A stretch of 64,000 nt of DNA from Benincasa hispida. Its lineage: Eukaryota > Streptophyta > Magnoliopsida > Cucurbitales > Cucurbitaceae. The notes under the pieces were generated by a model, which saw only the letters and a list, made by a program, of their open reading frames with translations, had not been told where the DNA came from and made no database searches. The stretch lies in NCBI RefSeq assembly GCF_009727055.1, contig NC_052360.1, positions 65,332,145 to 65,396,144 of the forward strand, written 5' to 3'. Within the stretch, counting starts at the first letter, position 1; the number at the start of each line of letters is the position of its first letter. Shown here piece by piece: positions 35,642-47,752 of the stretch. A program made the translations under genes and the position numbers.

Positions 35642-35915
35642 AACACAATGCATCCGTTAACGCAAATGCATATTTGCAAAGGACGGGCAACAACGCATGC
35701 ATTAGCGCAACACACCCCTCAACTCAGTGCATTTTTGGAGGATGGGCGCACGGTATTTCTACTGGTGCAACACTACCTCGACATAGTGCGTTTTCGCTAA
35801 GGACGGGCGCAGAACACATACGCGCGCAACACACCCCTCAGCGCAATGCATTTGTGTAAGATGGACGCAAAGTGTATCTTGTCAGCGTAAGATGCACCCA
35901 TCATCGGAATGCATA
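35642..35915. repeat. Minisatellite, about 60-bp units, 4-5 copies
   Basis: Units beginning GCGCAACAC/GTGCAACAC start at 35705, 35765, 35824 and 35885, with a more diverged unit before. Each carries CCTC..A.TGC(A/G)TTT and GG(A/G)(C/T)GGGCGCA-type blocks. It lies between gag and the charged ORF of the pol-less gypsy. Confidence 0.75.
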
Positions 35916-36305
35916 CCGGATGTTTATTAAAGTTTATTATTGTTATTATTATTATTACATATATATATTTTCATCAACAACGCAAGTCGCTAAGACTTTG
36001 CAGTGTTCATTTTCTTTTAAGTCAGTCATTCACAGAGATTTAAGAACAACGCAAACTAATGCAGAAAAGTAAGTAAATTGAACAAGGCATGGAAATAACG
36101 CAATTTGAATTAAATTGAAAGTAAATTCATAAAGCAGTAAAGGCTATTTTAAGAAAGCAGTAAATAATGCAATGCAGAAACAATAAAGGAAAGCTGTAAA
36201 GAAAGCGTTAAACATAGATTTTAGAGATGCGGATTGAAAGATAAATTTCTCACGATTACCGCAATCCACACCCCTCAAGCGGTCAAGCTTGCCTGCGCAA
36301 TGTCA
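35916..36305. other. Non-coding part of pol-less gypsy
   Basis: AT-rich, with a short ATT microsatellite near 35928-35955. No gene is seen. Confidence 0.5.
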
Positions 36306-37878
36306 TCAAGGACATTGTTTCTTCCCATGAGATCCTGAGGCTTCTGAGTTACTTGGCAGCGTTCCTGGTGTTCTGTTGCGAAGCTCAGTTGCCAATTGCC
36401 CAAGTTGGATCTCCAAGTTCCTTATTGAAGACGCCTGCGACTGCATGACTGCGTCATTTTTCTCAATGTATTGTTTGAGCAGGGACTCCAATGATGATGA
36501 ATTCACAGAGGTGTTCGATGAGGACGGTTGGTTATGCGATTGCCTTTGATGACTCTGATTCTGATTCTGGTGAAAAGATGGAGGATTTCCTCGACTTCGT
36601 GAATTACTGTTCTGATGATTACTTTGGCCCCCCTGGTTGTGATTCCCTCCCTAACCGAAGTTAGGGTGGTTCTGCCAACCTGGATTGTAAGTGTTGTTGT
36701 AAGGGTTGTTTTGGATAGCAAACACTGACTGCGGGTTCGATGGGCACATCTTTACAGCAGGGCCCCCTCTGCATTGGACGTAACTTATTATGCCACTTGT
36801 GCCGGCGCCTTGGGTTGCGCTAAACTTTGAGAGAGGGCACCTTGATTAATTGCCATCGTTTTAAGGAGAGAGGTTACCGCGGCCATTTGTGCGGCCAAGA
36901 TTGTCATTGTATCCACTAGTACAATGGCGTTATCAGTTTTTCTTCTCTCGGGGCCTCTTCCNNNNNNNNNNNNNNNNNNNNNNNNNNNNNNNNNNNNNNN
37001 NNNNNNNNNNNNNNNNNNNNNNNNNNNNNNNNNNNNNNNNNNNNNNNNNNNNNNNNNNNNNNNNNNNNNNNNNNNNNNNNNNNNNNNNNNNNNNNNNNNN
37101 NNNNNNNNNNNNNNNNNNNNNNNNNNNNNNNNNNNNNNNNNNNNNNNNNNNNNNNNNNNNNNNNNNNNNNNNNNNNNNNNNNNNNNNNNNNNNNNNNNNN
37201 NNNNNCCATCGTTTTAAGGAGAGAGGTTACCGCGGCCATTTTTCACCAACCTTTGAAACGCACCCAGGTGGTGCTTAGAGTCTCGTTATCTATCTGTTCA
37301 AAATTTAGCACATCCTTTCGTTTCCTTGCGTTGACGGCTGGAGGGAAGAATTTCTTCATGAACCGCTCCACCAATTGGTCCCATGACGTGATTTCATTTG
37401 GCTTCAACAAATGAGCCCACCTCTTTGCCTCATCCCTCAGTGTGTATGGGAAGAGGTAAAGTCTAATTCCTTCAGGGGTGACGCCAAAGATGGAGAAAGT
37501 ATTACACATCTCCACAAAGATGGTCAGATGAGCGTGCGGGTCTTCACCTTGTAGACCTCCAAATTACCCCGCATTTTGTATCATCTAGAGCATGACCGGC
37601 TTAATTTCAAAACGTGCATTCTCCTCAACCATTGGTCGTGAAATCCTAGGCAAGAAGTCATAAAGATTGGGGGCCGCATAGTTTCTCATGGGGATATTGC
37701 GGTCAGCAGCAAGAAAGACAGGATCTTGCGCTGGCCGATTTACCCTTGATTTCCTTCGGGCCTCTCGTTGTTAGCCATATTTACTCTTCTTTGCCTGATT
37801 CTATTCTGGCATGCCCTCGCGCGAAAAGTGCTCGATCTCTAGGTCAGCTTCGAAGTCTAGATCAGTTCCACTACTCAT
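36306..37878 (-). pseudogene. Gag of pol-less gypsy, broken and gapped
   Basis: On the minus strand ATG at 37876-37878 opens MSSGTDLDFEADLEIEHF. It is followed by FLAADRNIPMRNYAAPNLYD, then the gag core LYLFPYTLRDEAKRWAHLLK and FMKKFFPPAVNARKRKD (37243-37515). Beyond the N gap there is a degenerate zinc-knuckle region with MCPSNPQS, an Asn/Gln-rich linker, and SLESLLKQYIEKNDAVMQSQ (36306-36506), ending GKKQCP and stop. The latter two blocks are clearly homologous to the Athila-like gag at 17657. Stops and frameshifts are present. The knuckle lacks the canonical CCHC order. Confidence 0.82.
36853..37241. other. Assembly gap (244 N) with duplicated flanks
   Basis: Ns run from 36962 to 37205. 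The 36 bases 36853-36888 (CCATCGTTTTAAGGAGAGAG...) recur immediately after the gap at 37206-37241, so the gap may be partly false and the two contigs may overlap. Confidence 0.9.
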
Positions 37879-37972
37879 AAACCGTCAGCCTACTCTTCGT
37901 GATAAACAGACAGTACAGCAGAGATCTATCCTGCAAAATACCACAAAAGTATTCAACACTAATCGTTACTAA

Positions 37973-37989
37973 CCCTTGCAATGGCGCCA
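37973..37989 (-). other. Primer binding site of pol-less gypsy
   Basis: On the minus strand TGGCGCCATTGCAAGGG, 14 of 17 identical to the tRNA-Asp complement at 17535-17551. It lies 6 bp from the 5' LTR end. Confidence 0.8.
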
Positions 37990-37995
37990 TAAACT

Positions 37996-40153
37996 TGTAA
38001 GGATACGAATGGAATGTTATGCTGTGTTCTGTTTTGTATCGCTTATACACACTACTGATGGATGAATGTAATACAAGCTCATGTTGCCATAAACTTGTTG
38101 ACTGTAAAAATGGAATGTTATCTTTATCTATTACGCTGATGAATGAATGAATGATGCTTTATATGCGCTCAAGTGATTTGCGATGAAGACATTTTATGCG
38201 ATACTATGTTCTAAGTGTATGCGTTGATAGTGATATGCTCGTAGTATGCGATGAAGTAGTGCGTATCACAAGTTTCCTTGCGCTGAAACCAAGTATAATT
38301 CCAACGCAAGTTTCTTAGAGTGATTCGAGGTCGAACATGGGGTTTTTTGTCGTTAAATGCGATACTTATGTGATACATGTGTCCAGTTATAATAATGAAT
38401 AAAGAATTTTGGTTTGTACAAAAATATAAATTGCGCTAAAAGTAAAAATGCAATGATAAAGTAAATTCCTAAACTACTGTGATACATGATACAGGGGTCG
38501 AGGACTGGCTGTGAAGTTGTACAAAAGAATCGATGAATGTGATGGCAAGTCTTATGAATGAAGCAGAAAGAGAAAGAGTAAAGAGTAAAAACATCGCAAG
38601 TTCGTCAATCACGTTAAGGACGCAACTAAGGTTCCGCTTTCCCTTGGCGTACACCTTTCAGTGATCGGCCGCGTTCCCATACGTCTATGGTGAAACAGAA
38701 GTGTGCGTCTATGAATGCAGGTTGTGTCCATCTTTGAGAGATACGTGTGGGCGTGGCGGGGCTTGGAGGTGTATCGCATTCTTCCAACCTTCTCTCGATA
38801 GGCAAGAATAACATCTTCACTTTGCTCTCAAGGGTGAAAGATGCCGTCGAGCATGGCCTTTAGCTAACTTAATGATCCTTGACATAAGATTGACTCACTC
38901 TCTTAATTCTCACTTTTTACCCTAGAGGGATTAAGAACACATCATGGAGAAAATGGATGATAAATGTATGTGAAAGAGACAGAAAGAATGATAAATGACG
39001 GACGATGAGTAGAGAGTTGAGATGGGAGGAATTTAAGCGTTTGATGAGATGTTGTGAGAGTGGAGGAGTTACAGAGAGAGGGATGAAAGCAGGAAGGGTG
39101 AGGATGTGAGGGGAATAGAGTAAAACCAAGGGTGGACAGGGAAAGAGTGTCGGAACGTCGTGTGGACACAGGATCGCGCGAGTGCGGGAGGAGTTGTGGG
39201 GCTGTGCGGCGTTGGATTGTGGTGGAGATGGAAAAGGTGTGCGGCTTGGCGAGGGCGTTGGTGGTGCGTGTGGTGAGAGATGGAGTTGTGGTGCAGTGGG
39301 AGAGGGCGGTCAGCTGTGTGGAGTCGAGAGAGTGTGCGGCTGTGGGCGTGGCGGGAGTTGGTGTGAGTCGGTTGTTCGTAGGTTGGCCTCTCCCGGATTG
39401 TACGTGCGTGGTGAGGAGTCTGCTTGCAGGAGCGAGGGCCTCTCTCTCCCCGTTTCAGTATATCTTTCAGCGAATTTGAGGAAGCTGAGAGTTAGTGAGC
39501 AAGACGGTGGGCTCTTAATTTGTGGTGCGCCCATGTGATAATTATAGTAATTCCTACAATGGCGTATGGAAAATTCCATTCTGTTCCACGATCAAATCCG
39601 TCAGAATTACACAATAAAAGCTGTACACCCTTGTCAGAATCAGTCCCGCGAATACGTTGTCTTATCACATCTTTTCGATCTATCGTCCGATATGGTGTTG
39701 TTTTTTAGGTTGACAGGAGTGGCGGTGAGAAGGGTGGGTGTGAGGTGGGGCGAGAGGGAGGGAGCTTGCGGGTTGATCGATTGTTGATGCGCCGTCATTC
39801 GTTAGATCATCTCTTATCGTTCTTGGTTGAGTTAGCGCGCAATGCGATGTAGATGGCATTGTACATCTTTGTCTTTGAGTCATTAACGCATGCCAGGTGA
39901 CCTATTCTCCTGGCAGAAAGCAGAGACGTGAGAGACGAGTGCTGGGTATTCTGGCGATCAGGGATATCGGTGTTGTTGGGTTCGTTCTACTGACTATATC
40001 AGTTAATTTTCATCTATTTCATATACCAAATTCTGCCGCGTTGACTGTGTGATCTTCCTTATTACTATTGATGGACAACTTTCCTCTCTTTATTTGCCAC
40101 ATAATCATCTAAATAAAACAACATAAATAAACTTTGTATTCTACATCTTATCA
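37996..40153 (-). mobile_element. 5' LTR of pol-less gypsy
   Basis: 2158 bp. On the minus strand it starts TGATAAGATGTAG at 40153, where it resembles the start of the insert at 30512, and ends at 37996. The part 39130-39480 is unusually G-rich on the plus strand and gives overlapping open frames by composition. These are not genes. Confidence 0.82.
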
Positions 40154-42209
40154 ATTAATCCGTTATCGAGTAGTCTGTTTGAGCTTTGAAGTTCGTTCGT
40201 GAAGAGATCGGAGCAAGCGTAACTGCGGTTCAGGTCAAAGACATGAGGTATCAAGGTGTTAATCACATTCAGCTCGCAATACAGAGTACATGATGGGTGT
40301 CTCGGTAGACTCCGCTGCACCCGTGTCCTGTGCCATTGATCACATCGGTTAGACAATCAAGTATGCGGTCAAGGGTTGATCACATCATGCAGACGATGGG
40401 GTACGCGATCGCTGTTGATCGCATCGGTTAGATGATGGGTATGCAATCAAGGGTTGATCACATCATGTTGACGATCAGGTATGCGATCCCTGAGTATCGG
40501 GTCGTGTAGACGATGGGATGCTCGTGTATCATTTAACGCGCGCGTGCACTAGACGATCATTTAGGTCAGCAAGCTTCATCGCTTAGTAACTGACTAAATG
40601 ATCGTTTAGTAACGCAAAGTAAATCATTTACCTGTCATCGCGTTAAGCGATCGCATAGACGATCAGGCTTCGCAGCCTCGTTATCGTTTACGCGATCATT
40701 TACTTTTGCTTCTATCGTCTAGTGCACACTGGACGATCGTCTACCTACGACGTTTACTACACGATGGAGTCCTCCTGGTGGTTCAAGACCTGATTCGCTT
40801 GTGAACCGGTTTGCTCAGTTGAATTATGTAAATAGATTGTTTTCTCATTCCGGTTTTGTTTTGGTTCATCCCAGTCCAATAATCCATGGTTTTATACATG
40901 TGATGTATGTATATATATATATATATTCATATGGTATGCACATATAGATAAATCCCACCTTAGATCATGCATATATTCTTTTTATTATAAGTGTTATGAT
41001 CTAGTGAAGCATTATTTAATTTACATAAGTGCATACTCATGCATCATATAATATAAGGATTATATTTATGTATGCTTTATTTATTTAACGTTATATTTAT
41101 AAGCGTTATAAATACTTCGTTATGTGGGATGAGTGTTTTAGTTGTTTATTTTATAAATGGTTATAAAATGAAATTAGAACTAAAATAATTAGTAAAAGAT
41201 TAATATGTAGCAAGTCTATCTATAATAGACCTTTTGTCAAAGGTGGGTTCTATCAAGGCTGGGGTATTTAAGATGACGACAATGGAACACCCCTACCTGG
41301 GAATCTACCTGGAAAGGTAATTTAGATAGATTTGATACATGCATGCAAAATTAAGGCCAGTCTATTAAAGAGTTTAATATGACTACTTGGATTTTTTTTT
41401 TTTTTTAATTTCAAAGACAAAAGTTGTTTGTTAGCAAACTTAATAAATGACTTAGATCATCATCAGTAGTAGGATAGTCTAGGTTAATAAACCCCTAGGT
41501 AGAATATTCAGTGGAAGGTTCTTGGGGCATTTGTTGCTTCATTTTCACCTCTCACGTTTCTCCCTCATAGTCTACACCGTGAGATCTACCCTCGGCCTCG
41601 AGGCACCTTTGGCGTGTCCCCCGAACGGATGGTGTTTGGGTAGGTCAATAACAAGGTGGTTGGAGATAGTGTTCATAGTAAGTGGGAGCGGGAAGTGCGA
41701 CAGCATATCCCTCGATCTCCCTCTTTGGATTGAATAAAGTTTCTGCGCATCGTCTCGTGGCTCCCTGGGTGTGTCCCCCTATAAGATGGTTGTTTTGCGC
41801 GTTTCTTTATTTGGTTTCCTGTAAGAGGATAAGGTTACTTAGTCTCTTGTCCTAATCAGCTTTTTTCCCTATGGTGAGCGTAGTAAGGCGAGACTCTGGG
41901 GCTGAAAACGAGGGGTTACGCAGGATTGTTAAGGGTTAACTATTCTAGACCGAACAAATGGTGGCTATTAGGTTTAGTTCTAAGGGTTGGTTCTGCCTGA
42001 TGGTTGAGAATGTCTCATCCCAGTGAAGGGACATCCGATCACCTTACCCGTGACGTTTGTTCTGCCTCGCTGGGGCATCAATGCAAAATAGAAGTCTTTT
42101 CACTTAAGGTACTTGGAATCTATTTTGCTAAAATTAATTGGTTAATTAAAAAATGTGGTTTTTGCAAAGTCTTATAAAAGGTTATTCGTTTTTTCAGCAA
42201 TGTTTTTTA
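40154..42209 (+). other. Plus-copia leader, part 2
   Basis: Long non-coding leader upstream of gag. It contains a twofold repeat with a 78-bp period (AAGGGTTGATCACATCATG at 40371 and 40449), a CGATCG-rich segment (40530-40765) and an AT microsatellite near 40910-40926. It parallels the interrupted leader of the minus-strand copia. Confidence 0.7.
40530..40765 (+). repeat. CGATCG-rich segment in copia leader
   Basis: Cores such as CTAAATGATCGTTTAG, TTAAGCGATCGCATAGACG and GGACGATCGTCTAC recur here. The array type is therefore not confined to the LTR. Confidence 0.65.
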
Positions 42210-43130
42210 ATGGCATCAGCCACTATCAATTTACTTAGCACCAAAAAACTAAATGGCCAAAACTATTTAAGTTGGAAACATATGCTCATGACGATACTCA
42301 TCATTGAGGATCTGAAGTTTGTTCTTACGGAGGAATGTCCTCCTATTCCACCTCAGGACGCTACTCGAAATGTTCGAGCAGCGTACAAGCGTTGGACACA
42401 AGCAAACGAGAAGGCCCGAGCCTATATTCTGCCCAATCTTAGTGACGTGTTGGCCAAGAAACACGAGTCCATGGTCTCAGATTGTGAGATCATGAAGTCC
42501 CTTTAGGGAATGTTTGGACAGCCGTTTGGACAGCTCAAGCATGAGGCTCTGAAACACATCTTCAACTCCAAAATAGAGGAAGGCACATCTGTTCATGGAC
42601 ACGTGCTGAATATGATGGTCCACTTTAATGTGGCGGAGATGAATAAGTTTAAAATCGATGAGGGCAGTCAGGTTAGCATTATCCTGCATTTGATGCCAGA
42701 GAGCTTCCTCCATTTTGTTAGCAATACGATTCTTAACAAAGTAGACTACTCCTTTACCACTCTCCTCAACGAGTTGCAGACTTACCAATCCTTGCTGAAA
42801 AGTAAGGAGAAAAAGGGAGGTGAGGTAAATGTTGTCTTGTCCTCTAAAAAGTTCTATCGAGGTTCGACCTTAGGAACAAAGTCTGCATCTTTAACTTCTA
42901 ACTCTGGAAAGGGGAAGAAGAAGAAGGGTGATAAAAGGAAAGGAAATGTGCCTGCTAACTCGCCACCTGTCACCCAGAAGAAGCGTCCACCACCGACTGA
43001 AAAAGGAAAATGTTTCCACTGTAACCAGGACGGACACTAGAAGAGGAATTGTCCTCGTTATCTGAAGGAAAAAAAGGCTGCCAAGGCGGACAAAGGTAAA
43101 TATGATTTAGTTGTATTAGAAACTTGTTTA
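42210..43130 (+). pseudogene. Copia gag, broken
   Basis: The structural protein that packages element RNA. ATG at 42210 opens MASATINLLSTKKLNGQNY. The frame includes LKFVLTEECPP, AYKRWTQANEKARAYIL, a second half VHGHVLNMMVHFNVAEMN, a Lys-rich stretch, and the CCHC zinc knuckle CFHCNQDGH (about 43012). A TAG at 42504-42506 (between MKSL and GMFGQ) and another inside the knuckle at 43039 break it. It is closely related to the minus-strand copia gag at 12735-13960. Confidence 0.9.
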
Positions 43131-45505
43131 GTGGAGAATGATGATTCTGCTTGGATAGTAGATTCGGGTGCCACTAATCATGTATGTTCTTCTTTTCAGG
43201 TGATTAGATTCTGGCAATAGTTGAAGGCTGGTGAGAGGACGTTGCGAGTAGGCACCGGGCATGTCGTCTCAGCTGTTGCAGTGGGAGACAACAAGTTTAC
43301 TTTACATAATAGGTTTCTTATATTAAAAGATGTCTTTGTAGTTCCTGAACTAAAAAGAAACCTTATTTCTGTAAAGTGTCTGTTATAATACAATTACACT
43401 ATTTCTTTTAAATTGAATAAAGCATTTATTCGTAAGGATGGTGTTGAAATTTGTACAGCTAAACTAGGAAATAACTTGTATGTGCTAAGACCTTTAGCCT
43501 TAAGTTCCCTCCATAACATAGAGATGTTTAAATCTACCATAACTCAATTTAAACGTCAACGAGTTTCTCCAAAAGAAAATGCCCAACTTTGGCACCTTCG
43601 ATCAGGGTACATCAATCTCAGTAGGATTGAGATATTGGTGAAGAATGGTCTTCTAAGCGAGTTAGAGAAAAATTATTTACTAGTGTGCGAATCTTGCCTT
43701 GAAAGTAAGATGACTAAATGACCTGTTACTGGAAAAGGTTATCGAGCCAAAGAGCCTCTTGAATTAATACATTTTGACCTTTGTGGTACTATGAATGTGC
43801 GAGCTCGAGGAGGCTATGAGTACTTTATCAGTTTTACTGATGATTACTCGAGATATGGGTATGTCTATCTGATGCAATAAAAGTCTGAATATTTTGAAAA
43901 GTTCAAATTATTTAAGGCCGAAGTTGAGAATGCTTTGGATAGATGAATAAAAACATTTCGATTGGATCGAGGTGGAGAGTTTTTGGATTTTGAGTTATAG
44001 GACTATTTATTAGAACATGGAATCGTTTCCCAACTCTCGGCACCGGGTACTCCTCAGCAAAATGGTCTAGCAAAGAGGAGAAACAGAACCTTGTTGGACA
44101 TGGTTCGTTCGATGATGAGTTACGCTTCCTTACCGGACTCATTTTGGGGTTTCGTAGTAGAGACTGCGGTATACATTCTCAACTGTGTTCCTTCTAAGAG
44201 TGTTCTAAGAGCAACTCTGGAGTTGTGGAATGGGCGTAAAGCTAGTTTACGTCACTTTCGCATATGGGGTTGCCCAGCACATGTGCTTGAGGCAAATCCC
44301 AAGAAGTTGGAATCATGATCGAGGTTGTGCCTCTTTGTAGGCTACCTCAAAGGTACACGAGGAGGTTACTTTTCTGATCCGTCCGAAAACAAGGTGTTTG
44401 TTTCTACGAACGTTACTTTCCTAGAGGAGGATATCATGGAGCACAGTCCACGTAGTAAAGTCGTGTTAAGTGAGCTTTCCAAAGAAACTACTGAAACTTC
44501 AACGAGAGTTGTTGAAGGACCTGCTTCATCAACCAGAATTGTTGATGATAGTTCATCTGGTAGGTCGGTTCCACCTCAAGAGTTGAGGGAACCTCGACGC
44601 AGTGGGAGGGTTACGAACCCGCCTAATCACTATCTGGGTTTCACGAAAATCCTAGCTATGGTGACAGATGGCAACGTTGAGGATCCATTATCCTATAAAA
44701 AGGCAATGGAGGATGTTGATCGGGATGAATGGGTCAAAGCCATGAATCTCGAGATGGAGTCGATGTACTTCAACTCGGTATGGGATCTTGTAGATCAGTC
44801 TGATGGGTAAGACCTATAAGTTATAAATGGATCTACAAGCGCAAATATGGTGCTAATGGGAAGGTGCAATCCTTCAAGGCTCGACTTGTGGAAAAGGGTT
44901 ACACCCAGGTGGAGGGAGTCAACTATGAGGAGACTTTTTCACCTGTTGCCCTGTTAAAGTCGATCCGCATTCTCCTGTCCATTGCAACTTATTATAATTA
45001 TGAGATTTGGCAAATTGACGTCAAGACGGCTTTTTTGAATGGCAATCTTGAGGAGACCATTTACATGGTGCAACCTAAAGGATTCATTGCCCAAGGTCAA
45101 GAGCAAAAAGTTTTCAAACTGAATCGGTCCATTTATGGGTTGAAGCAAGCATCTCGATCGTGGAATATTCGGTTTGATGCTGCGATCAAATCGTATGGCT
45201 TTGACCAAAATGTTGATGAACCTTGTGTTTACAAAAAAAAAAATAGTCAACAGTTCAGTAGCTTTCTTAGTATTGTATTTAGACGATATACTACTCATTA
45301 GATGTAGGTCTACTGACTACAGTTAAGAACTGACTAGCAACCCAATTCCAAATGAAAGATTTGGGAGAGGTTCAGTTTGTTCTGGGTATACAGATCTTTC
45401 GAGATCGTAAGAACAAAGTGCTAGCGCTGTCTCAGGCATTGTATATTCACAAAATCTTGCTTAAGTACTCAATGCAGAACTCCACAAACGACCTACTACC
45501 ATTCA
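43131..45505 (+). pseudogene. Copia pol, protease to RT, broken
   Basis: The protease motif WIVDSGATNHV lies near 43150-43182. The integrase zinc region follows (HLRSGYINLS, CESCLESKMTK, about 43590-43720). The integrase core has HFDLCG, FRLDRGGEF and QQNGLAKRRNRT, where the third catalytic residue, usually Glu, is Lys. The polyprotein then continues with GCPAHVLEANPKKLE. RT begins about 44690 (WVKAMNLEMESM, FKARLVEKGYTQ, IDVKTAFLNG, SIYGLKQASR). The catalytic box reads YLDD in a frame shifted by the A-run near 45232-45243. Several stops are present. It is split at 45506 by a solo LTR and resumes at 47753. Confidence 0.9.
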
Positions 45506-47752
45506 GTTGGGATTGGTGTCCTAATTCTCCCAGAGTCTCGTTGTTTTGTAAAGATACACATTGTTCAATGAATAAAATAAGTGTTATTTAATTCTGGCAT
45601 TTACTCATATCCAATAAACAAAGCTCCTTGGTTATCTTATGTGAACTTAAGCATGTATATGTGATATACAAGTGGATCATGCCTTAAGTGATAACTTAAA
45701 TAGGTCTGTAGTATAAGGATTAAGGTGGGATCCTAATCCTGGTGATACTATGGATACGACCCGCTTTGTAGAGGTTTGCAAATGTTGTAAACTACTACAG
45801 CTGGTAGATCCTGACCATTCATGTGGAGACGTGGAGTGGGGATGTTCTATACAAAGAGTTTGTATAAGACCTAGACCATGAGATGATTAGACTCTGTATA
45901 TAACGCCATTAATACTAGAGACTTACATCTCACCTAAATGACCATAGGTGACACGACCTCAATCCTGAGTGTTTTGGGAACTCCTGCCTTTGAGGGCGGT
46001 CCTTTGATTAGTATAGGTGAGAATGGCCAGTCTGCCAACTCAACATTCCTACCTTTTCGGGGACTTGTCTGATTTGGGAGCTGGGAACTCAATCCACAAG
46101 ATGGAATTCACTCCTTTCCCGAAGCAGGGATAAGTAGAGAGATTGCTCCCTTAAAGGCTGATTCCGAGGCTTGAACATAGTGGCCACAACTTCTCTTTGA
46201 AAGGGAAGACTCGGTCATAGTTGGACTATGACTTATGTTCATTAGAGGGATCAGTGGTACTTAAGGAGACAGATGTAACTACAGGGGCATAATGGTTATT
46301 GACCCAGCTGTACTTACGAGTGATCTGTGAAGAGTTGTCGCACTGCTCATTGGTTAAGATAGACACATAATATACCTGTAGTAAGGAGAGTTCAGCTGTC
46401 GATCTTTAGTGGAGTGTCTGGCAGTTAAGGGATGGTGGAGTCCCGTGACTAAAGAGTTTTGTCAGTTTTTTCACGTACCCATTGCGAGCTTCGAGCTCAG
46501 GTTCATGAGGCGCCCCTTGGTAGCTACAATGGATTCAGTTGAGGATCAGTTTTTGGGTGTCTGATCTTTGAAAATGTTCAAATTGAGCAAAAGAGGTATG
46601 TTTGATTATATATTGATTAATCGGTTTGATGTATGAGATACATCTAGTGGAGGATTGATGTAAATGAGAATTTTACATTAAAATACCATGGAATAGAAAA
46701 AAAGAACTATAGTTTATATGTTTTCTATTTGAGGATGAAATATTAAAACTATAGGTTATAAATATAGTATGATAACGTTGGTTATCATTTTATATATTCA
46801 TAATATATTAATTATTTGATAATTATTCATCTTTCTTTAAATAACCAAGTTAGTCGGGTTTGGTGTATTCAGGAGTATGGTACCGTGTGAGTAGGTTAAA
46901 AGGAAAATGATTTTCCTATTGAAAAAAGAAGTTTACAAAACAGGTTTAAAAAAGGTTTTGAGTTTTTTTCTCTAGGCGCAAAAGAAACTCACATAGTTGT
47001 CAAGTATACGGATTTATTAAACGATGGTTGGGCGAGATAATGATCGTACAGTGGCAAGCTAAACGATCGTGCAGTATTTACTAATAATCGCATAGCTTTG
47101 CTTGACGATCTTTGCCCAAAGTAACGATCGTGTAAAGTCTGTAGGCGACAGATCGAGTTAAACGATGAGCTAAATGATCGCTTAGCTTTATCTAAACGAT
47201 TGGGCATCGACCTATATGATAAGTCTCCGCCATCTCCCACTTGCCCAGTCGTGTACGCCGATCGGTGTTTCCTCCTTCGCTGCCTCATCCAAGTTCGAAT
47301 AGAGCCCATCCTCTGGATTCTCACACCGAGAATACCAAGGTAGCCTTGTTGGTGGTGTTAGACTCAACTCGACACCGTCGAGGTTTTCTGGAGGCCGTTT
47401 CGTGGTGCTGTGGAGGTCGTTCATGTTGTGGAGGAGTTCGTGAACGAGGAGATCGTTGAGGACGAGCGTGAAGTGTTCGTGTTGTGTTCGTTGCTGTGTT
47501 GTAGTCGTGTAGATCGGGCGTTCGTGGTCGCTATTGTTGAGCGGTCACGCCAATGGAATAATGAAGACGAGGCTTCAAATGTTTGTAGAGTTCCTCTCTT
47601 GTTCATTTTGATTTTTCCCATGCTATCATTTTTATATGAATTGTATAACTATTTATTCGAAATCGACTATAAATGTATTTATTCATTCATGATTGTGATT
47701 TGGAATAATCTTGTTCCGCTGCTCATGGAAATCTCATATCCGATTTCCTTCA
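45506..47752 (+). mobile_element. Solo copia LTR inside RT
   Basis: Flanked by the perfect TSD ATTCA (45501-45505 and 47753-47757). It starts GTTGGGATTGGTG (first T lost) and ends TTTCCTTCA. When it is removed with one TSD copy, the pol frame continues without a gap. It is the same broad LTR family as 48610-50731, with a CGATCG-type array at 47020-47215, but clearly diverged. The open frame at 47410-47820 is not a gene. Confidence 0.9.
47020..47215 (+). repeat. CGATCG-type array in solo LTR
   Basis: Degenerate units such as TTAAACGATGG, CTAAACGATCGTGC and CTAAATGATCGC, more eroded than in the other copies. Confidence 0.6.

Larger units (their letters stand above)
33278..40153 (-). mobile_element. 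Pol-less gypsy element in copia leader
   Basis: On the minus strand: 5' LTR 37996-40153 (starts TGATAAGATGTAGAATAC at 40153, ends CCTTACA), tRNA-Asp-like primer site, gag (about 36306-37878), a 60-bp minisatellite, a Lys/Glu-rich broken ORF (34004-35276), and the terminal 657 bp of the 3' LTR (33278-33934). No protease, RT or integrase is recognisable. Flanks ATAAT and ATTAAT suggest a TSD changed by one base. A 244-N gap lies in gag. The 3' LTR lost its beginning and the polypurine tract, the same kind of loss as in the nested element at 22656-25952. Confidence 0.82.

Noticed and set aside
39132..39579. Overlapping open frames of about 90-118 codons on both strands in G-rich DNA
   Set aside because: They lie inside a gypsy LTR, overlap each other on both strands, and reflect base composition.
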